DNA of 61,946 nucleotides from Oscillospiraceae bacterium (GTDB lineage: Bacteria > Bacillota > Clostridia > Oscillospirales > Ruminococcaceae). The position numbers and the translations under genes are program-made. Positions 8,750-17,114 of this stretch are shown one piece after another (the stretch's first letter is position 1; the number at the start of each line of letters is the position of its first letter). Location: NCBI GenBank assembly GCA_009783205.1, contig WRHO01000009.1:1-61946 (forward strand), written 5' to 3'. The notes under the pieces were generated by a model. The model did not search any database and was not told the DNA's origin. It saw only the letters and a program-made list of their open reading frames with translations.

Positions 8750-10687
8750 CTAACCCTCAATCTCACTGAATTTAGGTGCTTTGGCTATTACCTCTGCCTC
8801 AAGCATTTGCGGAAGCTCCTGATACCTTGCAAATTCTTGTGTAAAGCTCCCTAAGCCTTTTGTCATCTGTAAAATAACGAGCGCGAAATCGGTTGTCTCG
8901 GATTGTGGCATTTCGGCTTCAATCTCGGTCATTTTACTCCCCACCGGATTTGTTCCGAGTACCGCGCCGCGACGCTTATTGACAATACCCATAACGTCGC
9001 CCGTATTCTCGTTCCCCACTAAGATTTTCATTGAAAGAATCGGCTCGAGAAGACACGGGTTCGCCTGTTTCATGCCGGCTTTAAATGCAATTTTTGCCGC
9101 TTGAATAAACGCAACCTCTTTTGAGTCGACGGCGTGCATCTTTCCGTCAACGAGGGTTGCTTTAAGCCGAACAACGGGATATCCCGCAACCGCGCCGTGA
9201 ACAATACTCTCCTTTAACCCTCTTTCAACGGCGGGGAAGAAATTCTTCGATACGGAGCCGCCGACAATTTTCTCTTCAAAAATTAACTCGTCCTCACCGT
9301 GCGGTTCAAAGTCCATAACGACTTTACCGTATTGACCCGCGCCGCCCGATTGTTTCTTATGTGTTCCCTCGACGCCGGTTACCTTTTTCCTAAGCGTTTC
9401 GCGATATGCGATAATCGGCTGACTCAATTCGACGTCTACCCCGAATTTTGTCTTCATCTTACTTATTGTAACATCAAGGTGTTGGTCGCCCAACCCGCCT
9501 ATAACGCGCTGTCTCGTTTCGGAATTGTTGACATAGCTTAAAACTTTATCTTCTTCCAATATTTTGCGGATTGCCCCGCTTATTTTAGCCTCATCGCCCT
9601 TTCCCTTTGCCGCAACCGCTTGAAAGAAACAGGCGACGGGAAATTCAATTTGAGCAAATTTTTGAAGCTTTCCCGCGGCACACAATGCGTCGCCGGTGGT
9701 TGCGTTAAGCTTTGTGATTGTTACAATGTCACCCGCAAATGCCTCGGACACGTCTTCTTGCTTCTTCCCCTTAACGGCAAGGAGTTTTCCGAAGCGTTCG
9801 GGTTCTCCGTTTTTTGAATTAACCGGTTCGGTTTTTTGATTAAGACTTCCGGTAATAATTTTAATAAACGACATCTTTCCCGCAAACGGGTCGGCAACCG
9901 TCTTAAACACAAATGCCGATAACGGCGCAGATTCGTCATACTTGATTTTGCCGCCGTCCTCCGTCGGCTCGCCGTCAACATCGGCGGGGGACGGAAAGCT
10001 GTCTGTGATTAAATTGAGCAACGCCTCTACGCCGTCGCCGGTGGTCGACGTAACCGATATTACGGGGGATACATCGCCCTTTGCTAACGCAACGGTCAGC
10101 CCTTTTGCAAATTCCTCATCAGAAAGCTCCATCGTTTCGAGATACTTTTCCATTAACGCTTCATCGGTTCCGGCAATCAACTCGGATACGGTGTCGCGGT
10201 CGGACAATTCGCAAATCTCTCCGCCGAATTGTTCCTTTAATCCCGCCAAAGCCTTATTAAAATCGGCGTTTTCTTCATCTCCCTTTGTGACGACAAAAAC
10301 TCGACCCTTCCCCTGTTTCACGGCTTCGTTATACGCTTTAATTGTTCCGACTTGAACGCCGTCCTTAGCGGTGAGCGTTATGATTACCGTTTCTGCTGCG
10401 CGTACCCCCTCGGACATTCCGCCGATAAAATCAAACTGTCCCGGGGTGTCGATAATATTAATTTTATTATCCTTCCACTCTGTAAACCCGAGAGAGGTGT
10501 TCAAAGAGATTTTTCTCTTTATTTCATCGGGGTCGTGGTCAAAAACGGTGTTTCCGTCGCTTATTTTCCCCATTCTGTCACTGCCGCCGCTCTTAAACAA
10601 AAGTGCTTCCGCTAATGTGGTTTTCCCGCTTCCGCCGTGTCCGGCTAACGCGATATTGCGTATGTTTTTACATTTGTAAGATTTCAT
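8750..10687 (-). CDS. Elongation factor G-like translational GTPase
   Basis: EF-G paralogue (645 residues; canonical EF-G is about 690-700). Domain order: GTPase domain 1-260, beta-barrel domain II, then EF-G domains III-V in the C-terminal 250 residues (GAGQYGKV region and RRGAVLGTNP). G1 is GHGGSGKT (residues 16-23) as in the EF-G2 branch, G3 is DTPG (80-83), but the G4 motif normally NKxD reads TKGD (134-137). It may act as a second EF-G in translocation or ribosome rescue; the canonical fusA is not here. GGAGG precedes the ATG, and there is a TTGATT-17-TATAAT promoter upstream. Confidence 0.88.
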   Translation of the reverse strand: MKSYKCKNIRNIALAGHGGSGKTTLAEALLFKSGGSDRMGKISDGNTVFDHDPDEIKRKISLNTSLGFTEWKDNKINIIDTPGQFDFIGGMSEGVRAAETVIITLTAKDGVQVGTIKAYNEAVKQGKGRVFVVTKGDEENADFNKALAGLKEQFGGEICELSDRDTVSELIAGTDEALMEKYLETMELSDEEFAKGLTVALAKGDVSPVISVTSTTGDGVEALLNLITDSFPSPADVDGEPTEDGGKIKYDESAPLSAFVFKTVADPFAGKMSFIKIITGSLNQKTEPVNSKNGEPERFGKLLAVKGKKQEDVSEAFAGDIVTITKLNATTGDALCAAGKLQKFAQIEFPVACFFQAVAAKGKGDEAKISGAIRKILEEDKVLSYVNNSETRQRVIGGLGDQHLDVTISKMKTKFGVDVELSQPIIAYRETLRKKVTGVEGTHKKQSGGAGQYGKVVMDFEPHGEDELIFEEKIVGGSVSKNFFPAVERGLKESIVHGAVAGYPVVRLKATLVDGKMHAVDSKEVAFIQAAKIAFKAGMKQANPCLLEPILSMKILVGNENTGDVMGIVNKRRGAVLGTNPVGSKMTEIEAEMPQSETTDFALVILQMTKGLGSFTQEFARYQELPQMLEAEVIAKAPKFSEIEG

Positions 10688-10763
10688 AAATCCTCCAAGT
10701 CAAATTTAGATGTTCCCTTAGGGTTAAGATATTGATACTCCCCTAAGAGATAAGATAAAAGTA

Positions 10764-10792
10764 ATTATACTATATATTTTGTGAAAAATCAA
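10764..10792 (-). promoter_or_regulatory. Promoter of the EF-G-like gene
   Basis: Minus strand TTGATT (10787-10792), 17 nt, TATAAT (10764-10769). The leader of about 70 nt holds a 7-bp inverted repeat CTTAGGG/CCCTAAG. Confidence 0.65.
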
Positions 10793-10832
10793 CAATTATT
10801 TTTTATTTTTTTGAAATTTTTTGAAAAATAAT

Positions 10833-10854
10833 CCCCCGATTGAAAAATCGGGGG
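10833..10854. terminator. Terminator after SDR gene
   Basis: Perfect 9-bp stem CCCCCGATT/AATCGGGGG with a GAAA loop. T-rich on the minus-strand 3' side, 25 bp past the stop of the SDR gene. Confidence 0.9.
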
Positions 10855-10878
10855 AAACAATAGTTTTTATTGTGGGAA

Positions 10879-11607
10879 TTACTTTTCCGTCTTGCTCAAC
10901 GCCTCTTCTAACGACAAACCCGTGTAATCTTGTGCGTGGAACAATCTTCCGCTCTTTTTGTCATCAACAAATGCCCCGAGTACCATTCCGGGAATAACGC
11001 TTTCGGGCGCGTGAAAGGCATTCGGCCCCCCCAAATCGGTTCTGCACCAGCCCGGGTCAACTAAGCTTATTGTAACATCGGTGCCGTCAACAACCGTCGC
11101 GAGGTCAACCGTGAATTTATCGAGAGCGGCTTTACTCGCCGAGTATCCCGCTTGATGCGGGTCGTCTTTAATCCCGCTTGTGGTATTAATTACCCGCCCG
11201 AAGCCGCGCTCAATCATCTTCGGCATTAAACGATAACATATCATCGCCGGCGTTGTTGTATTAATAATAAAGCTTTTTGTAAAATCATCGGCGGGGGTTG
11301 TAAAAGGCTCGGTACGGTAGGCAATTTGCACAGCCGCGTCGTTGAATAAAATATCAACCGCCGTCCCCTTTTGTTCAATCTCGTTAAGCATTTTCTCAAC
11401 CGCGGCTAAATCGGACAGCTCGGCGGCGATTGAATACGCTTCGACGCCCAACGCCTTAACTTCGTTTAAAACTTTTTCGGTATTTTGAATTGCTCTTGAG
11501 TGAAGTATAAGATTACACCCCCGTTTTGCCATAAATACCGCGATTTGATAACCCAGCCCCCTGCTCGCGCCGGTGATTAACGCCCATTTTCCTCTTACAT
11601 CGGTCAT
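10879..11607 (-). CDS. Short-chain dehydrogenase/reductase
   Basis: Classical SDR (242 residues) using NAD(P)H. Cofactor motif TGASRGLG at residues 13-20, NDAAVQ at about 89-94 (variant of NNAG), catalytic YSASKAALDK (YxxxK) at about 155, and the downstream VDPGWCRTDLGG loop. The substrate cannot be read from sequence. The ATG overlaps the stop of the upstream epimerase by 4 bp, so the two are co-translated and probably act on related substrates. Terminator 25 bp downstream. Confidence 0.9.
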   Translation of the reverse strand: MTDVRGKWALITGASRGLGYQIAVFMAKRGCNLILHSRAIQNTEKVLNEVKALGVEAYSIAAELSDLAAVEKMLNEIEQKGTAVDILFNDAAVQIAYRTEPFTTPADDFTKSFIINTTTPAMICYRLMPKMIERGFGRVINTTSGIKDDPHQAGYSASKAALDKFTVDLATVVDGTDVTISLVDPGWCRTDLGGPNAFHAPESVIPGMVLGAFVDDKKSGRLFHAQDYTGLSLEEALSKTEK

Positions 11608-12632
11608 GATACACCCCCATTAATTCTGTTTATTGCCGAATCCGTTTCGGTTATTACTTTATCGCACCATATATCAAATTCTTTGTCCTCGATTTGTAAC
11701 GCTTTATTTGAAAGTACATTTTCAATCACCTCTCGAACACCCGCGTCAAATCGCTTCGTCGCGGTAAACCCCGGAACGAGTCGCTTAAGCTTTGTGTTGT
11801 CGAAAACGACAGAATTTGCCTTATCTCCTACTAACGAGCCTAAAAAGTCATAATGTGAACATTTTGACAAAAAGTCGCTCGGTACATAGTACGGCTTGTA
11901 CTCGACCCCCAACACCTTCGCAATTGCCGCATAAATTTGATTCCACGTTAATGTCTCGTCTGACGTAATCTGAACCGCCTCGCCCAAAGCGTGAATATTG
12001 CCCATTAAGCCGACAAAGGCTTTTGCAAAATCGGAATTATGCGTCATTGTCCAAAGCGATGTTCCGTCGCCGTGTACAATGACGGGTTTACCGTCGAGCA
12101 TACGCCGCACAACCTGCCACGAGCCTTTATCACCGTGAACGCCGAGAGGAATATACCTTTCGTCATATGTATGCGACGGGCGCACAATCGTTATCGGAAA
12201 ATTATCCTCCCTGTATATTTTTATCAAATATTCCTCACAGGCGATTTTGTTGCGGGAATATTCCCAATAAGGATTGCAAAGCGGGGTAGCTTCGCTTACT
12301 CTATAATCGGACAGCGGTTTTTGATACGCCGACGCAGAGCTTATAAAAATGAACTGTTTTGTTTTATTTTTGAAAAGCCGGTAATCCCTCTCGAGCTGTG
12401 ACGGGACAAAGGCGATAAAATCGGCAACAACATCAAAGTCTAAATCCTTAATCAGCTCCGCCGTATTTGCTTCGTCGTTTATATCGGCTTTTATTTGTTT
12501 TACATTTGGCGGTAATTCATTATTGCGACTCCCCTTGTTTAAAACAAAAAGCTCCCACTCGGGTGACGCCGACAAAAGCCTTGTGATAGCCATGCTTATT
12601 ATTCCCGTGCCGCCTATAAATAATGCTCGCAT
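11604..12632 (-). CDS. NAD-dependent epimerase/dehydratase (extended SDR)
   Basis: Extended SDR (342 residues). The cofactor motif is ALFIGGTGIISMAITRLL at the N-terminus, with an active-site serine region SSASAYQKP and YSRNKIACEEYL holding the YxxxK. Resembles nucleotide-sugar epimerases or NmrA-like reductases; the substrate is unknown. AGGAG lies 7 nt before ATG. Next gene (SDR) overlaps by 4 bp. Upstream on the same strand are a shell B short palindrome and HPr. Confidence 0.85.
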   Translation of the reverse strand: MRALFIGGTGIISMAITRLLSASPEWELFVLNKGSRNNELPPNVKQIKADINDEANTAELIKDLDFDVVADFIAFVPSQLERDYRLFKNKTKQFIFISSASAYQKPLSDYRVSEATPLCNPYWEYSRNKIACEEYLIKIYREDNFPITIVRPSHTYDERYIPLGVHGDKGSWQVVRRMLDGKPVIVHGDGTSLWTMTHNSDFAKAFVGLMGNIHALGEAVQITSDETLTWNQIYAAIAKVLGVEYKPYYVPSDFLSKCSHYDFLGSLVGDKANSVVFDNTKLKRLVPGFTATKRFDAGVREVIENVLSNKALQIEDKEFDIWCDKVITETDSAINRINGGVS

Positions 12633-12670
12633 AATACACTCCTTTTATTATTTACAGAGTAACGTCTAAT

Positions 12671-12694
12671 GGCGCACCGAATTCACGGCACGCC
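12671..12694. repeat. Imperfect 24-bp palindrome
   Basis: GGCGCACC...GGCACGCC around a central GAATTC-like core, directly left of the shell B element. Purpose unknown. Confidence 0.4.
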
Positions 12695-12700
12695 GAAAAG

Positions 12701-12765
12701 ATATACTCCTTAACTGCTAAATTTTGCAGTGATTTTGCAGAATATTTAGTGGTTAAGGAGTATAT
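12701..12765. repeat. Composite palindromic element, shell B, short form (65 bp)
   Basis: ATATACTCCTTAACTGCTAA at the left and GGTTAAGGAGTATAT at the right, enclosing TTTTGCAGTGATTTTGCAGAATATT. Identical in plan to 8582-8742 but with no core. It lies between the HPr and epimerase genes on the minus strand. Confidence 0.88.
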
Positions 12766-12817
12766 TTAAATAGTTAATCGCCGGTGTACCGATTAGCGGC
12801 ACCCCCTATGTTTTCGC

Positions 12818-13084
12818 TCAACCGTCGACAAATCCGCTTTCAACAAGCTTAACCAAATCTGTTACCGCCTGTTCCTCGTCGGAGCCGTCGGCAATAATCC
12901 TAATCGCAGAGCCTTCAACAATTCCGAGCGACAGAATACCTAAAAGACTTTTTGCGTTTACGCGGCGTTCTTCCTTCTCTACCCAAATTGTCGACTTGTA
13001 TTCGTTGGCTTTTTGGATAAAAAATGTCGCGGGTCTTGCGTGTAAACCGACTTGATTCTTAACATCTACCTCTTTCATATACAT
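12818..13084 (-). CDS. ptsH: Phosphocarrier protein HPr
   Basis: 88 residues. It carries phosphate from Enzyme I to PTS sugar permeases. The active-site motif GLHARPA (His16) is intact, as is the regulatory serine region AKSLLGILSLG (Ser47) that HPr kinase modifies in Firmicutes; His16 rules out Crh. GGAGGT is 8 nt before the first of two near ATGs, so MYMKEVDV is taken as the start. No ptsI follows; the gene stands alone behind its own promoter with an 11-bp inverted repeat over the -35. Confidence 0.94.
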   Translation of the reverse strand: MYMKEVDVKNQVGLHARPATFFIQKANEYKSTIWVEKEERRVNAKSLLGILSLGIVEGSAIRIIADGSDEEQAVTDLVKLVESGFVDG

Positions 13085-13151
13085 AACGGGGCACCTCCAT
13101 AATTTTGTTGTAAAGCCTTGTAAAAATATCGCATTTTTTCTGCTAACTATA

Positions 13152-13202
13152 ATTATATATGCTATTTATTGTTTAGTCAATATAGTTATTAACTAAACAA
13201 TA
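13152..13202 (-). promoter_or_regulatory. ptsH promoter with overlapping operator-like inverted repeat
   Basis: Minus strand TTGACT (13175-13180), 17 nt, TATAAT (13152-13157). A perfect 11-bp inverted repeat TATTGTTTAGT/ACTAAACAATA (13167-13177 with 13192-13202) covers the -35 box, as expected for a repressor site. The binding protein is not known. Confidence 0.6.
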
Positions 13203-13270
13203 GCCGATAATTTATAAAATATTTGTGAATTATACACAAAACGACCGTTATTCTTCTGTCTTGTCCTTCT

Positions 13271-13295
13271 CATTTTCCACATTTTCCACATTTTC
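13271..13295. repeat. Tandem 9-bp repeat at the trmD 3' end
   Basis: Nearly three copies of CATTTTCCA, immediately downstream of the trmD stop codon. Confidence 0.7.
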
Positions 13296-13982
13296 CTATC
13301 GAATAAGGTCGGGGCGTTTATTACTTGTTACTTTTGCCGCTTCCGCTTTACGCCACTTTTCGATATTTGCGTGGTGTCCGGACAAAAGCGTTTCCGGAAC
13401 GGCTCTCCCCCGCCAAACCTCCGGCCTTGTATATAAAGGGTGTTCGAGTTCTCCCGCCCAATGACTGTCGTTTATAAATGCAGATGAATCGGGGAGAACC
13501 CCTTCTTGAAGCCGCGTTACAGCATCTGTGAGTATTAAAGCGGGAAGCTCGCCGCCCGTCACAACATAATCTCCAATGCTTATTTCCTCAAAACTAAGCT
13601 CTTCGAGAACGCGGTTGTCGACCCCTTCATAATGCCCGCAGAGTATAACGAGCCACTTTTCTGCGGCGAGTCGTTTCACCGCCTCTTGTGTAAGCGTTTT
13701 CCCCTGCGGCGACATATAAATCAGCCTTGGGGGGTACGGCTCTTTACAATTGTTCACAATATCTTGCACACAGGAATAAATCGGCTCCGCTTGCATAACC
13801 ATGCCCGTTCCCCCGCCATACGGCTTGTCGTCGACGCTTCTGTGCTTATTTCCCGAGAAATCTCGAATATCGCGACAATTAATCTCAATAAAACCCGCCT
13901 TTCTCGCCCGCCCTATTATGCTTGCCGAAAGGTAGTTTTCACACATTTCCGGAAATAATGTTGCTATATCTATCCTAATCAA
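13296..13982 (-). CDS. trmD: tRNA (guanine-N1)-methyltransferase
   Basis: SPOUT-class methyltransferase making m1G37 in tRNAs with G36, which prevents +1 frameshifting. At 228 residues it is near the usual length. It starts MIRIDIATLFPEM and has the trefoil-knot SAM site residues LCGHYEGVDNR and IGDYVVTGGELPAL. Overlaps the end of rimM by 8 bp, the usual rimM-trmD order. The rest of the classical rpsP-rplS cluster is not present. Confidence 0.96.
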   Translation of the reverse strand: MIRIDIATLFPEMCENYLSASIIGRARKAGFIEINCRDIRDFSGNKHRSVDDKPYGGGTGMVMQAEPIYSCVQDIVNNCKEPYPPRLIYMSPQGKTLTQEAVKRLAAEKWLVILCGHYEGVDNRVLEELSFEEISIGDYVVTGGELPALILTDAVTRLQEGVLPDSSAFINDSHWAGELEHPLYTRPEVWRGRAVPETLLSGHHANIEKWRKAEAAKVTSNKRPDLIR

Positions 13983-14478
13983 ATAAACCCTCCAACGGTC
14001 GAATTTTTATTATACGTTCTGTAATATTTATATCAACTAAGACCTCGGGTATAGACGGAAACAACAACTCCCGTCCCTCGGGCGATTTAACAACATATAC
14101 ATCCTTCGGGGCGGATTGAAGTATATCCTTGACCACTCCGTAACGCTCGCCCGTGTCGGCGTTTACGACGTTTAAGCCGAGTAAATCCTTTATGAACCAT
14201 GTGTTTTCGGGGAGCTTATAATCCTCTCGGTCAATGTACAGCGTTTCTCCCGTTAATTTTTCCGCTTTTTCAATATTGTCGACGCCTTGTACGCTCATTA
14301 CAACAAATCCTTTGCGGAGTTCACATACTTTCGCTTTTATGAACGATTTGTTCGCCCCCATATAAAACCCGTCAAAATCAAAAAGAACGTCGGGAGAATC
14401 ACAGAAAAGCTGTGCCCTTAGGTCTCCCTTAAGCCCCTGTGGTTTTGTAAATCGCGCAATTTCTAAAAAAGTTTTCAT
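13975..14478 (-). CDS. rimM: Ribosome maturation factor RimM
   Basis: 16S processing and 30S head assembly factor; RimM N-terminal domain then PRC-barrel, 167 residues from MKTFLEIARF. The start five codons upstream (14493) is rejected because the promoter -10 box covers that region. TTGACA-17-TATAAT places +1 on the A of the ATG at 14478, so the mRNA is predicted to be leaderless, which agrees with the absence of any Shine-Dalgarno. The KPQGLKGDLRAQ motif follows residue 10. Followed by trmD with an 8-bp overlap. Confidence 0.93.
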   Translation of the reverse strand: MKTFLEIARFTKPQGLKGDLRAQLFCDSPDVLFDFDGFYMGANKSFIKAKVCELRKGFVVMSVQGVDNIEKAEKLTGETLYIDREDYKLPENTWFIKDLLGLNVVNADTGERYGVVKDILQSAPKDVYVVKSPEGRELLFPSIPEVLVDINITERIIKIRPLEGLFD

Positions 14479-14484
14479 TCGATA

Positions 14485-14513
14485 ATTATACATAATTTAA
14501 TATTAGTTGTCAA
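14485..14513 (-). promoter_or_regulatory. rimM-trmD promoter (leaderless start)
   Basis: Perfect consensus on the minus strand: TTGACA (14508-14513), 17 nt, TATAAT (14485-14490). The seventh base after the -10 box is the A of the rimM ATG. Confidence 0.8.
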
Positions 14514-14571
14514 TTATATCACGATTTATTTTGTAAAAATATTGATTTTCAAAATAAATCGTGATATAATT
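14512..14571. promoter_or_regulatory. 21-bp inverted repeat with divergent promoter, probable operator
   Basis: Perfect arms at 14512-14532 and 14551-14571 (core TATCACGATTTATTTT and its inverse) separated by 18 bp, between divergently transcribed rimM and the HTH-cupin gene. The right arm contains TATAAT (14565-14570), which with TTGATT (14542-14547) at 17-nt spacing forms the plus promoter. The left arm overlaps the rimM -35 box by 2 bp. Probably a site for the adjacent regulator. Confidence 0.65.
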
Positions 14572-14603
14572 GGGAATATTATGCAGAATGAGAGGAGTAT
14601 GGC

Positions 14604-15164
14604 ATGAGCTATGATATAAAAGATGTTTCCGCGAGACTTCGTATGACGCGGGAATATCTCGACATTACCGCCGAAGAGCTGGCAGAAAAAACGAGAACGA
14701 GTATTGAGGATTATCGCGCACTCGAAACGGGTGAAAAGGACTTTTCTCTGTCGTTTTTACACGATTGTGCGGTTGCTTTGGGCGTCGATATAATTGAGCT
14801 TTTAACGGGAAGACCCCCTACCTTAAAAAAATACTCTCTCACAAAAAACGGAAAAGGTCTGCCTATAAAACGGCGCGAGGAATTTAGTTATCAGCATATT
14901 GCCCACCATTTTAAAGACAAAAAAGCCGAGCCGTTTATGGTGGTCGCTCCGTTTTATGCCGACGCTCAAAATAAACCAATCCCGCTATCGTCACACGACG
15001 GACAGGAGATGGATATTGTCATTTCAGGGCGGCTTAAATTTGCAATAGGCTCGCATATCGAGACCCTTGAAGAAGGGGATTGCATATACTTTGACGCAAA
15101 GAACCCTCACGGTATGATAGCCGTCGACGGACAGGATTGTAAATTTTTAGCGGTGTTGATATAA
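14604..15164 (+). CDS. XRE-family HTH regulator with C-terminal cupin
   Basis: 186 residues. An N-terminal helix-turn-helix (residues 5-60, RMTREYLDITAEELAEKTRTS) of the XRE type is followed by a linker and a cupin domain (about 108-186; DGQEMDIVISGRLKF, LEEGDCIYFDAKNPHGM) that probably senses a small molecule. Such regulators are commonly paired with an acyl-CoA synthetase gene, as here (next gene 62 bp downstream), suggesting it controls that gene and itself through the inverted repeat at 14512-14571. AGAGGAG lies 6 nt before ATG. Confidence 0.9.
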   Translation: MSYDIKDVSARLRMTREYLDITAEELAEKTRTSIEDYRALETGEKDFSLSFLHDCAVALGVDIIELLTGRPPTLKKYSLTKNGKGLPIKRREEFSYQHIAHHFKDKKAEPFMVVAPFYADAQNKPIPLSSHDGQEMDIVISGRLKFAIGSHIETLEEGDCIYFDAKNPHGMIAVDGQDCKFLAVLI

Positions 15165-15166
15165 GC

Positions 15167-15198
15167 AAAACAAGAGCTAAAAAGAGGGAATTTATTTC
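15167..15198. repeat. Dispersed repeat E, copy 1
   Basis: AAAACAAGAGCTAAAAAGAG followed by GGAATTTATTTC. The inverted form occurs at 26335-26373 with a 4-5-bp insertion. It begins with the same AACAAGAGC as repeat D. Confidence 0.7.
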
Positions 15199-15226
15199 CA
15201 AAATGAAAGGTACAGTATAAAATTAA

Positions 15227-16900
15227 ATGATAAATCAAATAAAAGTACAGGATTATTATAAACAATTTGTAAAAGAGGGGTTTGACGCGGACGGCGTTTT
15301 AAATGAGTTCTCGTTGAATTGCCCCGACAGCTTCAATTTTGCGTATGATATAATTGACGCATTTGCCGAGGCGGAACCCGAGAGACCCGCTCTGCAATGG
15401 GTCGATGTTAACGGTAACGACAAAACCTTATCATACGGCGAATTGTCGAGGTTGTCGAATCAAACCGCCAACGCCTTTGTTAAAAGAGGAATCAAAAAAG
15501 GCGACAAGGTGATGCTTGTTCTTAAAAGGAACTATCAATTCTGGTACGCAATTATCGCGCTTCATAAAATCGGCGCGGTTGCGATTCCCGCTACCCACCT
15601 TCTGACAACCAAGGACTACGTATACCGTTTTGAACAGGCGGGGGTCACCGGAATAATAGTTACCGCCCATAACCCCGAAATATCGGAAAGGGTCAACGAA
15701 GCCGATTCACAAACCGGCGAAAAAGTTAAAACAAAGTATATAGTCAATTTAGACGGCGCGGATATTCCCGAAAAATTTTCCGATTTTGATGTCGATATAG
15801 CCGCACAATCGGACAAATTCGAGAGGGTGCCGACAAATTGTCGCGAAATGATGTTGCTTTATTTTACCTCGGGTACTACGGGATACCCTAAGATGGTAAC
15901 GCATAATTATCGGTATGCTTTGGCGCATATATTGACCGCAAAATACTGGCAAAATGTCAACCCCGACGGGAAACACTATACCGTAGCGGATACCGGTTGG
16001 GCAAAATCGGCGTGGGGTTGTTTGTACGGGCAGATGTCTTTGGGTTCGTGCGTCTTTGTGTATGATTTTGACAAGTTCGTACCCGCAGACGTTTTAAAAA
16101 TTCTACAGGATTATAAAGTTACATCTTTTTGCGCGCCGCCCACCATGTACAGATTTTTTATTAAAGAGGGGTTGGAAAATTATAACATTTCGAGCCTTGA
16201 ACATTGTTGTATAGCGGGAGAGGCTCTTAATCCCGAGGTTTTCAATAAATGGAAAGAGTTTACGGGGCTTTTGCTTATGGAGGGGTTCGGGCAAACCGAG
16301 GGAATAGTCATGCTCGCGAATATGGTGGGAATGTCTCCCTGTCCCGGCTCAATGGGAAAGCCGGTTCCTTTTTATAATGTTATTATCGCCGACGATGACG
16401 GAAATCCCGTTGAGGTCGGCGAGGTCGGCGAAATCGTAATACGCTGTGACCGTGGGGCGGACGGAATGTTCGGCGGTTATTTTAACAATGACGAATTAAC
16501 CGACTCATCATGGAGCAACGGGATATATCACACGGGCGACACAGCCTACAACGATGAGGACGGTTATTTTTGGTATGTGGGGCGAAACGACGACCTCATC
16601 AAATCCTCGGGCTACAGAATCGGGCCCTTTGAAATCGAAAGCGTTTTGATAACCCACCCCGCCGTGCTTGAATGTGCCGTTACCGGCGCGCCCGACCCGG
16701 TCAGGGGGCAGGTGGTTAAGGCGACAATTGTTTTGGCAAAAGGATATGAAGGTACGGAGGAGCTCGTTAAAGAGCTTCAGATGTTTGTTAAAAAAAATAC
16801 CGCTCCTTATAAATACCCGCGCATGGTTGAATTTACAAATGAGCTTCCAAAAACAATCAGCGGTAAAATCAAAAGGAACGATATACGAAAAAACTCTTAA
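15227..16900 (+). CDS. Acyl-CoA synthetase (medium-chain/AMP-binding)
   Basis: AMP-forming acyl-CoA ligase (557 residues) of the ANL superfamily. The P-loop YFTSGTTGYPKM lies at about residues 208-219. VADTGWAKSAWG, GFGQTEG and the hinge YHTGDTAYNDEDGYFWYVGRNDDLIKSSGYRIGP-type region follow, and the catalytic lysine sits in KTISGKIKRND near the C-terminus. The DTGWAKSAWG pattern is that of the medium-chain (ACSM-like) group. It forms an acyl-adenylate and then the CoA thioester; the chain length is not decided by sequence. Co-transcribed with the HTH-cupin regulator. Confidence 0.9.
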   Translation: MINQIKVQDYYKQFVKEGFDADGVLNEFSLNCPDSFNFAYDIIDAFAEAEPERPALQWVDVNGNDKTLSYGELSRLSNQTANAFVKRGIKKGDKVMLVLKRNYQFWYAIIALHKIGAVAIPATHLLTTKDYVYRFEQAGVTGIIVTAHNPEISERVNEADSQTGEKVKTKYIVNLDGADIPEKFSDFDVDIAAQSDKFERVPTNCREMMLLYFTSGTTGYPKMVTHNYRYALAHILTAKYWQNVNPDGKHYTVADTGWAKSAWGCLYGQMSLGSCVFVYDFDKFVPADVLKILQDYKVTSFCAPPTMYRFFIKEGLENYNISSLEHCCIAGEALNPEVFNKWKEFTGLLLMEGFGQTEGIVMLANMVGMSPCPGSMGKPVPFYNVIIADDDGNPVEVGEVGEIVIRCDRGADGMFGGYFNNDELTDSSWSNGIYHTGDTAYNDEDGYFWYVGRNDDLIKSSGYRIGPFEIESVLITHPAVLECAVTGAPDPVRGQVVKATIVLAKGYEGTEELVKELQMFVKKNTAPYKYPRMVEFTNELPKTISGKIKRNDIRKNS

Positions 16901-16968
16901 ACAAGATTTAAACAAATTTACGGTAATATTGCACAAAAAAATATTCTATTTTTTGCACAAAATCACGA

Positions 16969-16997
16969 TTGACACTCTCGAATAAATATGTTATACT
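16969..16997 (+). promoter_or_regulatory. Promoter of the VTC-DUF4956-beta-helix operon
   Basis: TTGACA (16969-16974), 17 nt, TATACT (16992-16997). The predicted leader is about 110 nt. An A/T-rich hairpin (GCACAAAAAA...TTTTTTGC, about 16931-16957) lies just upstream and may end the preceding transcript. Confidence 0.7.
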
Positions 16998-17114
16998 TTT
17001 TAAATAATAGGCAAAATCTGCATAGCTTGTGTAAAATATGTGTGATTTTGTAAATTTTCGTTTATATTTTCTTTTGTCTACAATTTCTTTTAAAGTAAGG
17101 AGGTGGTGAATGAT

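Noticed and set aside
14512-14571. The 21-bp inverted repeat as a terminator
   Set aside because: It lies between two gene starts, includes both promoters and has no GC-rich stem.
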